DNA of 64,000 nt, from assembly GCF_014805625.2 (NCBI RefSeq), contig NW_023998417.1, positions 14,534,871-14,598,870 of the forward strand. The letters run 5' to 3'. The position numbers and the translations under genes were made by a program. The notes under the pieces are model-generated. The model saw only the letters and a program-made list of their open reading frames with translations. It was not told the origin of the DNA and did no database searches. Within the stretch, counting starts at the first letter, position 1; each line of letters begins with the position of its first letter. This document shows positions 14,120 through 28,790 of the stretch, in pieces. The DNA comes from Glossina fuscipes. Its lineage: Eukaryota; Arthropoda; Insecta; Diptera; Glossinidae.

Positions 14120-17100
14120 TTAGAGTGGCCAGATCTAATATTTTATAATCTTTAGGAAGACGTAAAGATTTATTTACATTTAGACGATCATTCTTTCTAT
14201 GCTTCAATCAACCCGAAGAGCATAGGCGGTAACCTGAATCGTTACGCAAAACGATGCTTAATATGTTGGGAGGAATTAGAGGTTCAATCAGTTCATGGTG
14301 AACGATATAAATTCGTGGAAGCTTCACTAAGCATTCGAAATCCATCACAGTCTAAACTTCTAGTAAAGCCTACATAGTTGCAACACAACTCCTAGTTTCG
14401 CTAAATTACGATCTCACGGTTGCAAGCCGGAACTTGAAGCCAATTGTTTTTAATCAAAGGTCCACTTAAGTTAAATGGACAATTGCTTGGAATTATCAGA
14501 AAAACATAAAATCAATAAATAAACAAGGCAAAGGCTACTAAGATTTTATCTGACAACATATCTCTATTCATAATTTGAAATATATAGATGATGCATGTAA
14601 GAGAGTTTGATGTTTACTGAGCAAAGCAAAAAGAGTTCTTTTTTTCTGTTTTTTGCATTTTTCGGTTTATCTGCACACATTTTCAAGCGGTGCTCATGAG
14701 CCGCATATATTGGCGTATACATGCCATAACTTCCACGTTTCACATTTTGTGGTAGCGATGTAAGTGAGATGGCCATACTTGTCCTCAATTCGAATAAGTC
14801 GTTGGGTAAGTGATTTCTGTTTTCTTTAGAAATCAATTAAAAATGATTTCGTTTATTACATTTAATGATTTATACGAATCGCGATTCTATAGACGTAAAA
14901 AACATTTTTGTTTTTTGTTTTGGTTTTTTGGCACACATTTTGGAATGTGTTACGTTTTCGACAATGTTGCGCTTTTGTAGAGGAAAAACTGCCACTTTTA
15001 CTTATAAATTATTGACTTTTAAAAGCTGATTTTATGATCATCATACAAAAAATGAGTTACTCACCTCAGTAACTCACATTTATTGCTAGTGAAGATGATG
15101 ATTTCTGTTGGCGAACTAAGAAAAAAGGCTGCTAAGCTTGATTTATGTGTTTTGACGTTGAGATTAAAGCAGTCATACATTTCGATTTAAGGTAAAAACG
15201 CTTAAAAATAAATTAATTATCTTTTAAAAGACAACAAAACATTTTAAATATTCTCTGTGAATAATACAATGAAAGAGAAATAAATTGTGTTGTTTAGTTA
15301 AAGCTACCGTTTAACAAAATATGTGATTAAAAATCAATAACATCATTGGAGAGAAGACGCAAATATGCAAATTATTGTAACATCTTTCTCTCTTCTGACT
15401 CTTACTTTACTTTAAATTCACGCCTAATCCACACGCAATAGTAGTCGTAGTAACAAAAATTAACCCGAATGTATCATATCTTTGTTCTTCAATAACAACA
15501 ACAATAAGAACAACCAACTGCTACACAACGTTTACTGCATACATACATACATATAAATCGATTTAATCCTTGCTTTATTTAACCCTATGGCCATTATTTT
15601 GCTTTTTGTTTTGTTTTTGTTTTTTTTTTTTCATTATTTAAAATAAATTGATGTGACGACCTACAGCAGAGTCACAAGCCAAAAGCTATTATATTAGCCA
15701 GCGAAACCAGCTAACCAACAGCTAACCAACTGCATACACAGCGCAAAAGATTCTCTAAAAGGATTCGTAAAACTCGTGAACTCACTGAAATTTGAACATA
15801 ACCCGAGACAGAGAAATTATCAATTTATTTCACGCCTTTAAATCACACCAACAAAACCACAGCCACCACTAAGCAGCCAACATCAAAGAGAAAAAGCGAG
15901 AAGAAACAAATTTTGAAATGAATAACTTATGGCGGCAGCGGTTCGTTATTCTAAGACTTTGCCGGCAAACAGCTTAATTATAATGAAATAAAAATGTTTT
16001 CAACTAAAGGATCAGACGACCACCATCAACAATCTGCTTCCACGTTCGTTCGATAATAACGCAGCATTTTTAGCATTTAACTGTTTAAATACATTGGTGT
16101 TCTCACTTATTTTCAAATTGAAAATAAATTATTTCAAACTCTTTCGTTTGTTGTTAGAGGAGCCGCCCATATGCGCATATCATGTAATTCAAATTGTAAT
16201 GAGATATAGTTTATTATATATTTCTCTTTTCCTTCTAATACGAAAGCAAGTCTAAAAGCAATAAAGATATAGAAGAAAGCCCAGTTCGATAATGAACTGG
16301 ATATGGGCTTCAAAATGTGATTTAATTAAAAAACTCGCAATTGTCGTGTGTGCAAATCCTCCCTCAAAAGAAGACAAAGTCAAAACGCAGCTGTGTGAAT
16401 GAAGCGATGGAATCAAGTTACTTCTCTTCACACAGGTCCACATCTACCACACAATGAAGACTAAGCAGTCAAAACGCCAGTGGCAATTGCATCGGGCATA
16501 ACTACAATGCTCAGTTTATCGTATCTACGAATACCGAACGCTGAACGGACAAAGAGAATATCTCGCTCATATCTGCTAACTTGATTTCAAATTCACTTTG
16601 TTTCGGAAACCATTCAAGCCGGTCATGTATCCATCCCGTAACTGGAAGTATTAAAAAATGAATCTTAGCCTTAACTTCAGAAACTTTTCTAGATAAGCCC
16701 AGATATTCGAATTTACCTAAAGAACGTGGGAGTCCTTAGATATGTAAATTAAAGCCAGTACGGTTGTTTTGTGTATCACATACGTTTATTAATATTTCTA
16801 GTTATTATGCTACTTAGGTTTAAGTTATGTTTTTCTAATCTAAATCTAATCTATATTCATTAAGATATTTTTTGCATTAACGATTGCCATTCCCTTTGCT
16901 ATGTTAGCCGTTGGGAAATGTTGCAAGAAAATAAATAAACGGAAAACAACGGCAGTTACATTGTTATATGCACTATTAACGTGTTTTCAATTAAATGTAT
17001 TTTTTTTATTATTTTTTATTACTTTTAATAAAACGATAAGGTACAGCAGCGCAATGAGCATAAACGGACAAGAATTAACTGCAAAAAACTTGTTTAGTAT

Positions 17101-20100
17101 TAATAGTTAGATAAGTTTTGATGAACAAGAGTTTCCTTGTCGAAGAAATAACTCCGCGAAAATTGATCTAATTAGTTAGAGACCTTTCAACTTTTGAAAT
17201 TTCAAGATGATGCCAACTTTAACTGAAAGGCAAGTAGTTGTAGTAAAGAATTTATTCGGATTTACAACCAAAGAACGGCCAGAGGGCATAAGAAATGTTA
17301 CGAAAATATTGGACGAATAGAAAAGTTCGCCTTTTCTCTTTTTTTCTAATAAGACTTCATAGGTCAGCGAAGGCATATTGAAATAATCGACTTAATAACC
17401 GTGTAATGAATAAAATTAATAAATGAATCACGTTTCTTAGTTTTACATTCAATTAACGAGTAAGCGAAAGAGATAGAGATAATAGCGTGCGATAGTGAGT
17501 GTTTTAAATTTCAAGTTCATTAATTTTGCTAATGTTGAAATTGGAAGTTAAAGCGATAAAATCACTCAACGGCAAATAATCAAATTGGCAACGCACACTT
17601 GTACGTTCAACTGCCGGGATTATAAGCAAGGACTTAACAACACGTCTGCCAGATATACCGGAGAAAAGAAACATTAACATAAAAATTTCGTAATGCTTTA
17701 ACATGAAAGGAAGCGGAAACAGCACTTGTACACTTTCCTTCTGCTCTTTACGTATTAGGGTATGGTGGATGACCTTTTCCAAAAGCCTTCATAATAATCG
17801 TGAATGGTCGTTGAGTTGTAACGAGAGTGGGGGGGGGCACACAACATGCTTGTGTACTTTTCATGAAAATCAAGTGTTGATGGCGCTTATGATACCACGA
17901 TAATGTTGGTTGTGTGTTGCCGGTAGTACTAGCAAATCATTAGCTGGTGTGTAAAAGACCATTTTACACCATCGCAACTCGGAGGTATTATATGCGTTTA
18001 TCTTGGTTTCGAAGACGTGTGCCAACGTTGGTTGGTGACTGGTTGATCATTCATTCAGTTGCCGATACTCATACTTGTACTAATACTAATAACGACAAAC
18101 AGTGACTTGTCTCGCTGAATTATTCTGAGTAATGCCAAGGTGGTTAGTTGGTGTGACTTTACCGGCTTGCTTCTATATTTTGATGTTCTGTACCGCAATG
18201 ATGAATGTAATGAATTTTTCCAAGCGACTGACTTTTATACTCTAAAACAATTTGTCAATCTTTTCGAAGAAATGCCACTGCAAGGGGTATTAAACAGGCT
18301 CTATAAAATTTTCGGGTGTGTGCTGCATCTTATCCGCTCCGTAATTCATGTCATTTAATTTCCCATTCTTTTTTTGTTTTTTTTCTTGGTTAATGTCTAA
18401 ACGAAAGCGTTCGTACGCGACGTTCATGTCACATCATTATTGTATTTTGCCACATCTTTTTTGATATTACACGTTTCGTTGTTTCCCTTGCCCTCGAATT
18501 TTCAATTAACTTTTGTGACAGATTGTAAAAATTTATGATTACACGATATTAACACGAGCTACAACTTTTAACACTTCATATGTACTTGTGATTATCTTGC
18601 TAATACTAAAAATATAAAATTTTAATCAACGAATAAAATACCGATGAACAAAGCTTAATATGGTGAACGCTGATACGGTGTGAGTGTGTTACTTTACTTT
18701 ATTAATTTCTTTGATTGATAAGCGATGCACCTTTCACTGTTAAGTTTTGATGGATAGATTGCATTCTGGATAGTTGGGTATACATTTCGCGATTTTTACT
18801 GTCCCAAAATTGGGTTCATAATCTCAAACACGTAGCATTGGAAATGTTTGGAAATATTCAATAAGACAGAGAAGAATATTACGAACTAATTTTTAATCTC
18901 GCCATGCATCGAATATCCAAAACAGAGCCGGTTAGGACACGCCTGCCCTGTCTGTTGACCTCTTAAAATTGCGAGTAAGACTTCAAAACACCATCCGTAG
19001 TTCAGATTGTCATTCGATCTGCGACCATCCTTTAAGTTCCAACGCTTTGTTTCTATTTTCGGATTTTGCAGAAAACGTCTGAGCTTTCGAAAGGAGGGAA
19101 TTAAATATTTTCAGATTCTTACACTGGTCAGGAATACATGCATCTTCCAAAGTCTCCAACGTGCCCTTAATGCTGTTGTCCACGGAGAGACAAACCTGCG
19201 TTTCAATGCTTTCCTATAAAAAGGCTTGAAATTATTCGATCCAAGATGGGTATAATTTCTTATTTCTTCTATATTTAGCACGGTTACGTCCAGCTAGGGT
19301 AGCAAACATTCAGTTAAGCAGAAAAAAAATCAAATTCGATTATTATCGAATACTTTAATTTCCTTTTTTTTTATAGCGAACGTTTTAAAATGAAGTGGTG
19401 TACATTTTCCCCGATTCTCTAGGACTAGTATAAGCTATTCCGAGCGAAGATTGAATATTCCTTAAGTAGAGCAGATGATTATAGCTTTTTTTCATAGAAT
19501 CCAAAATCTGTTTTTTCTCCTAGATGCGTTTCAACAATGAACGATTAGTTTCGTATTCAAGGACATGGATCCCTTGCTGTTTTTATTTTTAACTATTTTT
19601 GTGTTCTAATAATACTAATATGACCGCGTGATTGCGAGAAATATTTTTTGCAATCCCGCATACTTTGTAATTGACAAATACAATTTATTTGAAAAGGGGG
19701 GCGAATGAATGGCAGGAGTCTTCACTTTATGATTAGATTTGAATGTCGATTCCATTCTTAAAATGTTATGTAATCAATCTTTGACTAGATTTGCAGATAG
19801 AACAACTTTCCAATGGATAACCAATGGCAGACAGTCGAATACGATCAACGCAATGAACGCTAATTAAATTGTGTTATATAGTAGCTTTAGCTAAGCTTAA
19901 TTTAGCTTAAAGGGCAGAATCTTCTTAGGCTTATTGCTATCAGTAAATGAAATGAAAATAAAATTGAGCAAACATTATTGATAGGTTTGATTAATTTTTA
20001 ATTCACTTGAGCGGAACAACAAATGCTACAAACTGCCTAAACTTCTATTTAATTGGTCAAAGAAAAAAATGTTTTTACTCTTCTCTTACTTAGGTGTGTT

Positions 20101-23100
20101 CAAAAAACTTCAAAAAAGTGTTTTTCATTTTTGAATCAACAAATTTTAGCTAGAAGTAAAAAGTAACCATAACTTGACCAGAATACTTGAACTAAGACAA
20201 CAGTACAGGGTAAGCAAAAAACCTCACAATCCTATTAACTACAAATGACTATCACAAGTAGAAAAGTGAGGAAAATAAGCAAAGTATATATAAAAGGAAT
20301 GGTCTCTTCTCCTCTTCTCATTGCTTAATCAACTTTGCGGGCATTTATGAGTAAGAGCTTCGCCTTCCTGGTGGTTCTGAGGTCGCGTCGCTGCAGCAAC
20401 GGCGAAGTAACACCTAATACACTTTAACGCCGCAGTCCGAATCGGCCAAAAGCATGGCTCTTTTTGCGCGAACAAGCTAAGATGATCACTAAAACTAACA
20501 AAACAACGATAGCGATGACGACGAACGACGAACGACGACGTCTACAAGACATAATTACCACCTTAAAGAAGATGATTGTGGTTTTTCGCGTTCTTTGATC
20601 TTTTACCGTCCATATAACTTAAAAGATATGCGCAATAAGAAAATATGTATATGTTTATAAGTGCAGGCCTGTGTGTAATGTATATTTTATATTCTGATAC
20701 TCTCATATGCTTGCAAGCGAATTGAATGCATATGTAAGCGCATGCATTGATTACCGGATTGCAAAGCTATTGCACCAACAACAGCAGTCAAAGTAGATAA
20801 ATAACAACAACAAACAACACGCATGGGCAGAGATGCCGGTTGGTATACTTGTATACAAGTCCAATCCATCGATTTTTAACGCGAAACTGACATTAATGGT
20901 TCTGAGGTAAGTAATGAGTAAAACGCTCAATAATTACAGTGTTTTCAATGCTGTAAAAAAATGCTTAAAAAGTAAAATTTACTCTAAAAAAAATGAAACA
21001 TAAAGCAATCTTGCGAACTCCCCCAAGGAGTACACATATATATAAATGCCCTGCAAGCAAGCATTCCGAAGAGAGTAAAGAAAATAGTTCAATTGGTTTG
21101 CCTAGACTGTAGCAATTAAAAGTCCGCATCTTAAAAACACCTCTCCCCGCTGGTGGTGACTAATTCATGATGCCGTCGTTCACTAATGATTTAATGTTAA
21201 GAATATTTGCGGAAAATTGTTCAGCAGTTTCACTTTTTAATACTTTTATGAGGGCAGAAGGGTGACACCTTGGAAAATAATACAATTTGTTATATAAGAC
21301 AGTGACTAAGGAGATTGAGACAGAAGCCATGTAAAGAAGTGACTACAATTGTGACTTAACTTTTTGCATACAACTATTTTTTCTCTATTCTCCTAATTTT
21401 TTTGTCTTATGCAATGGATTTATTTGTTTTTCTCTATTGCTACAGAGGTCCGATGCAATGCAGTATAATTACGAACTTACAGACGTCCTCTAACTTAAAC
21501 CCTAGTTTTATACTGCCATCTTTGTCAGCCTTTATTTATCATACTTTCAGCGCTTTGTGCCTAACAGCAAATTAGCGGAAAATCTTCTATTCTGAAAGGA
21601 TTATTGACCCGTTGACGTAAATGATTTCCACAGACGTCCATTGCGTGTGCTTGCAGATACACACGACATCTTTACCAGTCCTGTAATCTTCGTATTATAA
21701 AACAAAATACAAGAGTGTTTTTGGACGCACTCAGTGATTTTAAAACGAGTGTCAACTTGTTAAGCACGCAATTCTGTGCACATTTTAGCCATAGTAAAAA
21801 CACTGTATCATTTTCTTAAAGCAATTTATAAAAACCCTTAGGCAGAAGAACTAATATCACTTAATAATGTACATATAGTTCTGTATACATTTGTATCACA
21901 TTATTATTATTTTAACAGAATAACACAACGATACTCAAATATTAAATTACAATAAATAAAAGAGATTAAATAATAGTTTTCGTGTAGATTGCGTATACTT
22001 GCAACGTGTTATTGTTAAATCTCTTTTTTGCCTAATACACCTAGTTTTGCGCATGCGCCAACTATGCAATGCAACGTTACAATTATTTTCAAAAGATGCA
22101 CACTCACAGACGTAACAAAAGTTAATATCATCGCTTATCCATAATAACTTGATATTAAACAACTGGATCTCGTAAGTGCATCCATCGTTCATAGGTGCAA
22201 TAAAAGTGACAAAATAGTGTACGCAAATGCACAGGAGATTCGTGGGCTTAAAGGGAAAGTGTATTACTTAACTATACTTAAATTAATTGCGCATACACAC
22301 AACTACTTTAGTCTAATGAATTTAATCACCACCTTCTGCCGGATGAATTTAACCAAATCTGCTTAAATACCTATATCGAGAACCCAGAAAAATCTTAAAC
22401 ATATATACCAGGTAAAGTACTTTTTAACCTTGAAGTTATAATATCGAATTTATAGGACATTGTGATTGGAATCTAACATCTGAAGAGTAATCTGCGGCGA
22501 TAACGAGTATGAATATGAATATAGATTCGTAAGCTGGAAAACTGGTTTCATCGCACAACGTAACTGTTTAAGACACCGCAACGCTTTTGCAAAAACTATA
22601 TGTAAAGCATAAATATAGATGCCTGACCGGCATAACATTCTGAGTCTATTCTCTCCTAATTCGAAAAATTGAGATGGAAAGTTAAAACTCGGCGCATACA
22701 CTATTACTGTTACTAGATGCTAAGGGCTACATAATGTAGCGAAACTCACACCCAAGGTAGTAGGCTTTGTAAAAACAGTTCTACAGGAAAGTTTGAGATT
22801 TCATTTCAAAAGTATTATAAGTGCAATTGGACTAGAAGCACGCGTGCAATAATTTTCAGCCTGCAGCAGGCATTAGTTTCAGACTTTGCATAACTATTTG
22901 CCAAGATATGATGAAAAGTGAAAAGTCGCGTTCACGCAACTGATATACTCAAAGTTTATTAAACATATTGAAACTTTTGTTCTTGTTTTTCGTAACTTTC
23001 AGAGCAGGTCAAGTACTCAAGCTACTCATGAGTTAAATATATATTCAAAAGAATTTTTATGTAACGATAGTGCGAAAACATCTCGTCCGATTTTTCTTTG

Positions 23101-25598
23101 TATAACTCGTTGCAATCGAGCTCTTCACATAATCGACTAACTCCTAGTGAAATCGGCATCGTAACGAGTGATTAGTATTTCATGAAAAGTGTACATATAC
23201 ACTCACAAATGCAATGTATACTAATTAAAGTATTAAATAATTGGTTACGATGGCAATGGCAATCCGGACAAACATAATGCAGACAATTGCTCCTAGCCCA
23301 ACTACCATTTTAATTTTAACATAACAAACGCAAGAGAACAAAATAAAAAAAAAAAAAATAGCACGGGATGACAACACAACAACAAATACCGACAACCGTC
23401 AACCGACACATATAATTTATTAATTTATTTAAAAGACGTGCTTTCCCTCACTCAGCACCCGTATACAATTGCAGAACTCATCTTGCTCTTGACTCTATTC
23501 GCTGGTTATGAGCTCATATAAACACTTGCACATGTATATAAGTAAATTACAGCAATAATTATTTTTAAAAATTTATTTTGAAGTACCTCCAGTTACAAGT
23601 AGATGTAAAAAAAAAAAGTCAATTAAAATAAAAATTGTAGCATAAAATGACAACACCAAAAAGGTCATATAATGAAGGAAATTAATTCTTACAAAAGGAC
23701 ATCAGGGCAGTCGCCCAACGTTAAATATTGAATATGTTGATAGAGAAGAAAAAAAAAAACGTTATACGTATAAACAACCTTCAATAGCACTCACCAGAAA
23801 GTTCGTGTTGGTGAGAGAATACAGAAAATTTATTACAGGCATGCTACGCTTGATAACGAACACAGGCAGACATTTCTTAATTCAGTTTGTGATTGGTTAT
23901 ACAAAACAATGACGTCATCATTAAAGCTGCGATGAAATGCCCTTAATTCCCTTAAGAGCAAGGAAAAAGAGTCGACTATACATTGATGGCCAATTCTCCT
24001 TTTCATGTTTCGCTGCATTTGGCTCCGCATACACGAAAACAAGTTCGACAGTCGATAAAGTAGTTTCCTTGCAAACTTTTGAATCGACTCTACTGATATG
24101 TGTGTTTTCTCCCCAGCACTTTGCACATCTCTGCCATGCTTTATAGCAATTGTGCTTGTTTTTTTGCTGTAGCGACTTCTATTATATGTGCAAGGAACAT
24201 AATTAGCAGAAAAATAGAGGACATCAAAACTAGGAAGCCGTAAATCCCATAGACGGAAATTATCTACTTTGAACAGAATTTTCTAAAGGTAGAATTAAGA
24301 ACTATATAATACATAAACAAATTATCCTTCAGTTAATATATGCTCCGTTTAAGTAGAAATTCCATAGAAATTGATCTGAAATATGCTGACATAGTGTGCG
24401 GGCTGAAGTTAGGGTCGTAATCATTTCAGCATACGGATACGAATTTTTTAATTCCTCCACAGACGGACCACTCACTCCTTCATTGGACTTTTAGACGACA
24501 ACGTAGGCGAATTCCTGTAATGCACTGCTGTTTAATAATAGCAAAATTCGCTTCAACTTCATCTTCAAAGTTTTGTGGTCGATATGTCGAGGAGGTGGAT
24601 TGATAGGCTAACTTGATATGACAATCAAGACACAGTACGTAGCATTGCAATATTTGAATGAATGCTGATGAGGTTTTCAGTTGCAAGCGGAAAACGTGTT
24701 TCTATATTGTCGATGACGGAAATAAATCCAGAAAATTTCGATATTGATATCTAATAAAGATAAAAATGAGATGAAAGCACTTTCCTTTTGCCTTAAATGA
24801 TGGCTAGTCGAGGTTCACGCAAGGCATTTTTGGTTGTTTTAATTACAAAATATTGAGAAAAAAACATTTGACGCATTTTTAAATGCAACACTGCAGGCAT
24901 TTTAAAAATGTAGTCCCACATACGATGATGAATCAAAATTGTTTCAAAAGAATTCGCTACACATTGTTAAGAGCTGTATGAGCTATTGTTTGAATAAGAG
25001 CGTCGAAGAGGAAGATCTTTGTAATAGGCGCTTGGCTTTCAAATTTTACCTGCCTCTCTAAGTACAAATAAATTTGTGTTAATCACCGACGTGCGTAATT
25101 CTATAGGTGTAAAAGGGAGTTTAAAAACATTTGTAAACTGCTTAGTTCTAATGGTCGCAAGCAGAAATCTTGCCCTCTTTGGTGGCTTAAGGTAAATGAG
25201 AAATTAAGGTATATGCGTGTTTGTGTGTGCGTATAGAAATTTTTGGCCAATCTTTCACACCTAAAACTATGAATAGGAGTAGAAGATATTGCCGGTACGC
25301 TGTCTGCATTGAATCAGTGAAAAGCGTTGAGAATGCTACAAATGAGATTTCAATGTAATACACGCACGAAAATTGCTTTTGATGTTGGCCGCTTACAGGT
25401 GTCTAAGTCCTACACATAATATTAAAAATTAATTTTCTCTCCCTTCAAATATATTTGTATTGAAAATTTGAGAAATCTTTTCCAGCAATTGTGTAAATGT
25501 GGATCCAAACGTATGCTGTCGTAAAGCGGCTAATAAACCATGACTCAATTAGTTTAATTCCCAAAAGGATATCTCCCTCAATGTTAACGTTTGTACAT

Positions 25599-25600
<2 letters not shown>
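14120..25600. other. Intergenic sequence, no gene recognised
   Basis: AT-rich sequence with homopolymer tracts, for example near 15,620-15,630, and a poly(G) run of seven in the stretch at about 17,830. No reading frame longer than about 100 codons and no recognisable protein or RNA gene was found on either strand. Confidence 0.7.

Positions 25601-25640
<40 letters not shown>
25601..25640. repeat. (TG)20 microsatellite
   Basis: This is an uninterrupted TG dinucleotide repeat of 40 bases, then TCTGTGAG. It creates apparent Cys/Val and Thr/His reading frames that are not genes. Confidence 0.97.
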
Positions 25641-25642
<2 letters not shown>

Positions 25643-25748
25643 TGTGAGTTTCTTCAAACATTTCATATTGGATTATGTTTTATATCAAATGAAATAAGTT
25701 GCGGTATAATTACAGAAATACTTATTAAAAAGATTAAAACACATGCAC

Positions 25749-25761
25749 AGAGAGTGAGAGA

Positions 25762-25802
<41 letters not shown>
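25749..25802. repeat. (AG)n microsatellite
   Basis: An AG dinucleotide repeat is broken by GTGAGAG steps at its left end and is pure from about 25,771. It lies only about 110 bases from the preceding TG repeat. Confidence 0.97.
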
Positions 25803-25805
<3 letters not shown>

Positions 25806-26380
25806 GGTTTATCTCGACAAATTGAGTATGGGGTTTGAGAATATTTTTTTAATTAATGTATATTTCTTTTCATTAGTTCACAGAAGACTGCTGCGTTGAT
25901 ATTGTCTTCACGTCTGCAGAGTTAATTTCTTAAAAATTAAACGCAAAATCAATTTTCTTAATTCTTCGGACCGCTAATTGCAGTCATTAATTATAAATTT
26001 ACTCATTTCTCTGCGTCTTTTCTCACACAAAGTACAAATTGTTTTAATTGCTTTGCTAAACTCCCCTCAATCAATCGTTTTTCTTATTCGTTTACGTATC
26101 GTAGGCATTTGTCGTCTTTCTCCATTCAGCATGCTTTCCTCCATTAAGCCAGCAGTAGTCAGCCTAACGTGCACAAACGATGTGAACGAGTATATCTCCT
26201 CGGGGCTCGGGGGAACGATTAATTTGTAATCTGTACAACAATAACAATTCATTTAGTCATTTAGTCTAACTAAAACAAATTACAGGCAATCATTATCACT
26301 TTAGCTTTAGCACACGGAGACATTATTCATTCAAGTCAACTTGATTTTCTGCATTAAAGCTTCCTTTACAAAGTTAGTTA

Positions 26381-26395
26381 GCCGGCCAGGCCGGC
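26381..26395. repeat. GC-rich perfect inverted repeat GCCGGCC-A-GGCCGGC
   Basis: Two 7-base arms flank a single A, followed by CGGTCGGCC. It stands out as a wholly GC block in AT-rich surroundings. No flanking target duplication was seen. Confidence 0.9.
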
Positions 26396-27945
26396 CGGTC
26401 GGCCAACCAGTCAGTTAATCGTTTAATATAACAAATTTGTTTACAGAAGACAAAACAAACGTTTACTGCAACTTGATACCGCATATCCATACAAACATAT
26501 ACTTTGTCACAAACATATCCGAGCACACATCTCATTACACTCTACACTGTCGATTCTCTTCACTTATTTCTTTTGCAAATAAATTCTTTCCATATCCTTA
26601 TAAGATGCTTTTTCTTTCTAATGTAAATGTTTGTTTGTATATCTGTGATTTATTACATTAACACACATAAATTTTCTTCACTCCAGGTGATAACTTATAA
26701 ATCAATCCATTAGTTTACCACTTATTCGTTTCTTTTCATTTCCCATTCTTTCAAACTAATACTCTTCTACTCTTGGTCTCTGTTTCTCTTTTTCTCTTTC
26801 TATTATCACATCATAAACGCTGGGGAACATTTCTGTCACTGCAGAAACTGATATTTTTTGCAATAGACTCTTATAGCCATTCACTCTAAGGCTTAGAAAA
26901 CAACAAAAAAACGAAAAAAAAAAGAAAAACAAGCAGAGAAAGCAAAAAAGCCTCATCTCATTTGGTAAGAAGAAAAAAGAAAAACAATTTTGTCTCATTA
27001 TATCTGACAATAATTTATTGCCTACATGAGCTTTGATGTTCAATGCGATTTTTTATTAATAACGTAACCATCTAATAAATAAATAAATGGTAAGCTGACA
27101 AGCTTACGAAATTGCGAAATCTCATGTAAACACCAATAGATGCTTAACTTAGAATCGTCGAACGATATACGAAAATTATTAGAAATGAGAAGCATTCACT
27201 AAAGTCATCGAAAGGGCAAATAAGAGGAAAGGAAAAATTTCCAAACTTCTTTTTAAACTGTCGTAAAAGATTTTTAATCTAAGATTAATAGAAATGTTTT
27301 ATTACGTCGCGCCCACTCACTTGTTGACACCGTCAACAGAGCTCAGTACTTAATAACATTTCAAAGTTTGCGATCAACGACCTACTTACAACTTTACAGA
27401 CTTCTACACACCGACTTACCTTAGCGCTACATATGACGAGTCCAAAAATTCCGTACTTTGCGAATATCATTTGCACTATTTATGTGCGAAAGACTGTATT
27501 CTTAGCAATTTAAGAAGAGAAGAAAACTACGCCATCTCTATCTGTCCCTTCCTAAAAATTTTATAAGATCATCTGGTTCATGTGGTTCGTTATTCGCACG
27601 TTATTGGGATTCTTGTATAATCTTGCTTCAAAGGCAATGAACCAGTGCCTACAAGACCCACGATAGGTAATACTCAGCATCTCTCACTAGTCACCTATCT
27701 GCTTGATATTAGTGCAATATATGGAATAGAACTTCTTGTGGCATAGTTTCAATCGATTGTTGCAAAATGCTTTCACAAACAGGTCCGATGTGCTTCGTGT
27801 GAAATAGGAAATTTCCTTATGATATCCTAACTGTGCCAACAGTTTACGAATTCTAGAATATACTGAACTGCAATTGATTACGATTACCCTTTCTATACAG
27901 AAAAATCTTCTGATTCATATAAGGATTAGAAGATTTTAGAGAAAG

Positions 27946-27971
27946 GGAGAGAGAGAGAGAGAGAGAGAGAA
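27946..27971. repeat. (GA)n microsatellite
   Basis: This is a GA dinucleotide run of about 24 bases. Confidence 0.95.
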
Positions 27972-28460
27972 TCATTCCGTTGATTCTTGAATCGTAAGTT
28001 TCGTGAGTTGTATTGTATCAATAGTCTAAGCAGCGTTACCCGACGAAACGTCCAAATCTTCGGCAGAATATTTTAGTAATCATCGTTGCAGTGGACTTTC
28101 TTTACGCCTATTGTAAAATGAATTCGTTACATTTACTGAGGACAAATTGTTTTACGAACCAATCAAAGATTTTTTGCTTCAATATTTTCATTTCTTCTCA
28201 GTTAAACATGGATTTTTAGCGCATCGATAAATCGAAGAAATTCAAATATATTCTAAAGAAATTCTTTAATTTTTGTTTATATTTGTGTTTTTCAAAGTTA
28301 TAAAATGTATCATCTCTTCTTCCGTCAAAGGAGTTCACACCGTTACGATTTATATGCAATTAAAAGAGCGTCCAAGTTGAGTAATGGTGTTAATCAAGAA
28401 ATACAATCGCCGTATGAGTTCTAATGAATTTTATGTTTGTTTCGTGTGTTTGTTTAATAA

Positions 28461-28486
28461 TAACAACAACAACAACAACAACAACA
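28461..28486. repeat. (AAC)n microsatellite
   Basis: This is an AAC trinucleotide run, about eight units, with no coding context. Confidence 0.95.
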
Positions 28487-28756
28487 TTAAATGGCCACAT
28501 TAAAGGGACCGCATTAGCAGAATCTCAACTTTTGCTTGATTAACTAGCTACTGTTTAAATTTTATGGCACCTAAAACTCACACTCACAGCGGTTGATTTT
28601 ACTACATTTATGACTTTAATTTTATATCGTGCCTATGCCATGTGTACCATGTATACCATCAATGCGATCTGTATCATGCTTGCATATAGATGCCTACGCC
28701 CTCATTTCGTATGAAAAGATTAAGTTGTTCAATTTTTATTGCGATATTTTTTGGAT

Positions 28757-28790
28757 CACAAACACACGCACACACACACACACACACACA
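28757..28790. repeat. (CA)n microsatellite
   Basis: A CA dinucleotide run with one GC interruption near its left end. The apparent Thr/His and Val/Cys frames across it are artefacts. Confidence 0.95.

Noticed and set aside
15015..15040. AAAAGCTGATTTT resembling the 3' part of the bantam microRNA
   Set aside because: The seed half (TGAGATCA) is missing and no precursor hairpin with the right arms is present.
25445..25825. Reading frames rich in Cys/Val, Thr/His and Arg/Glu
   Set aside because: They are translations of the TG and AG microsatellites.
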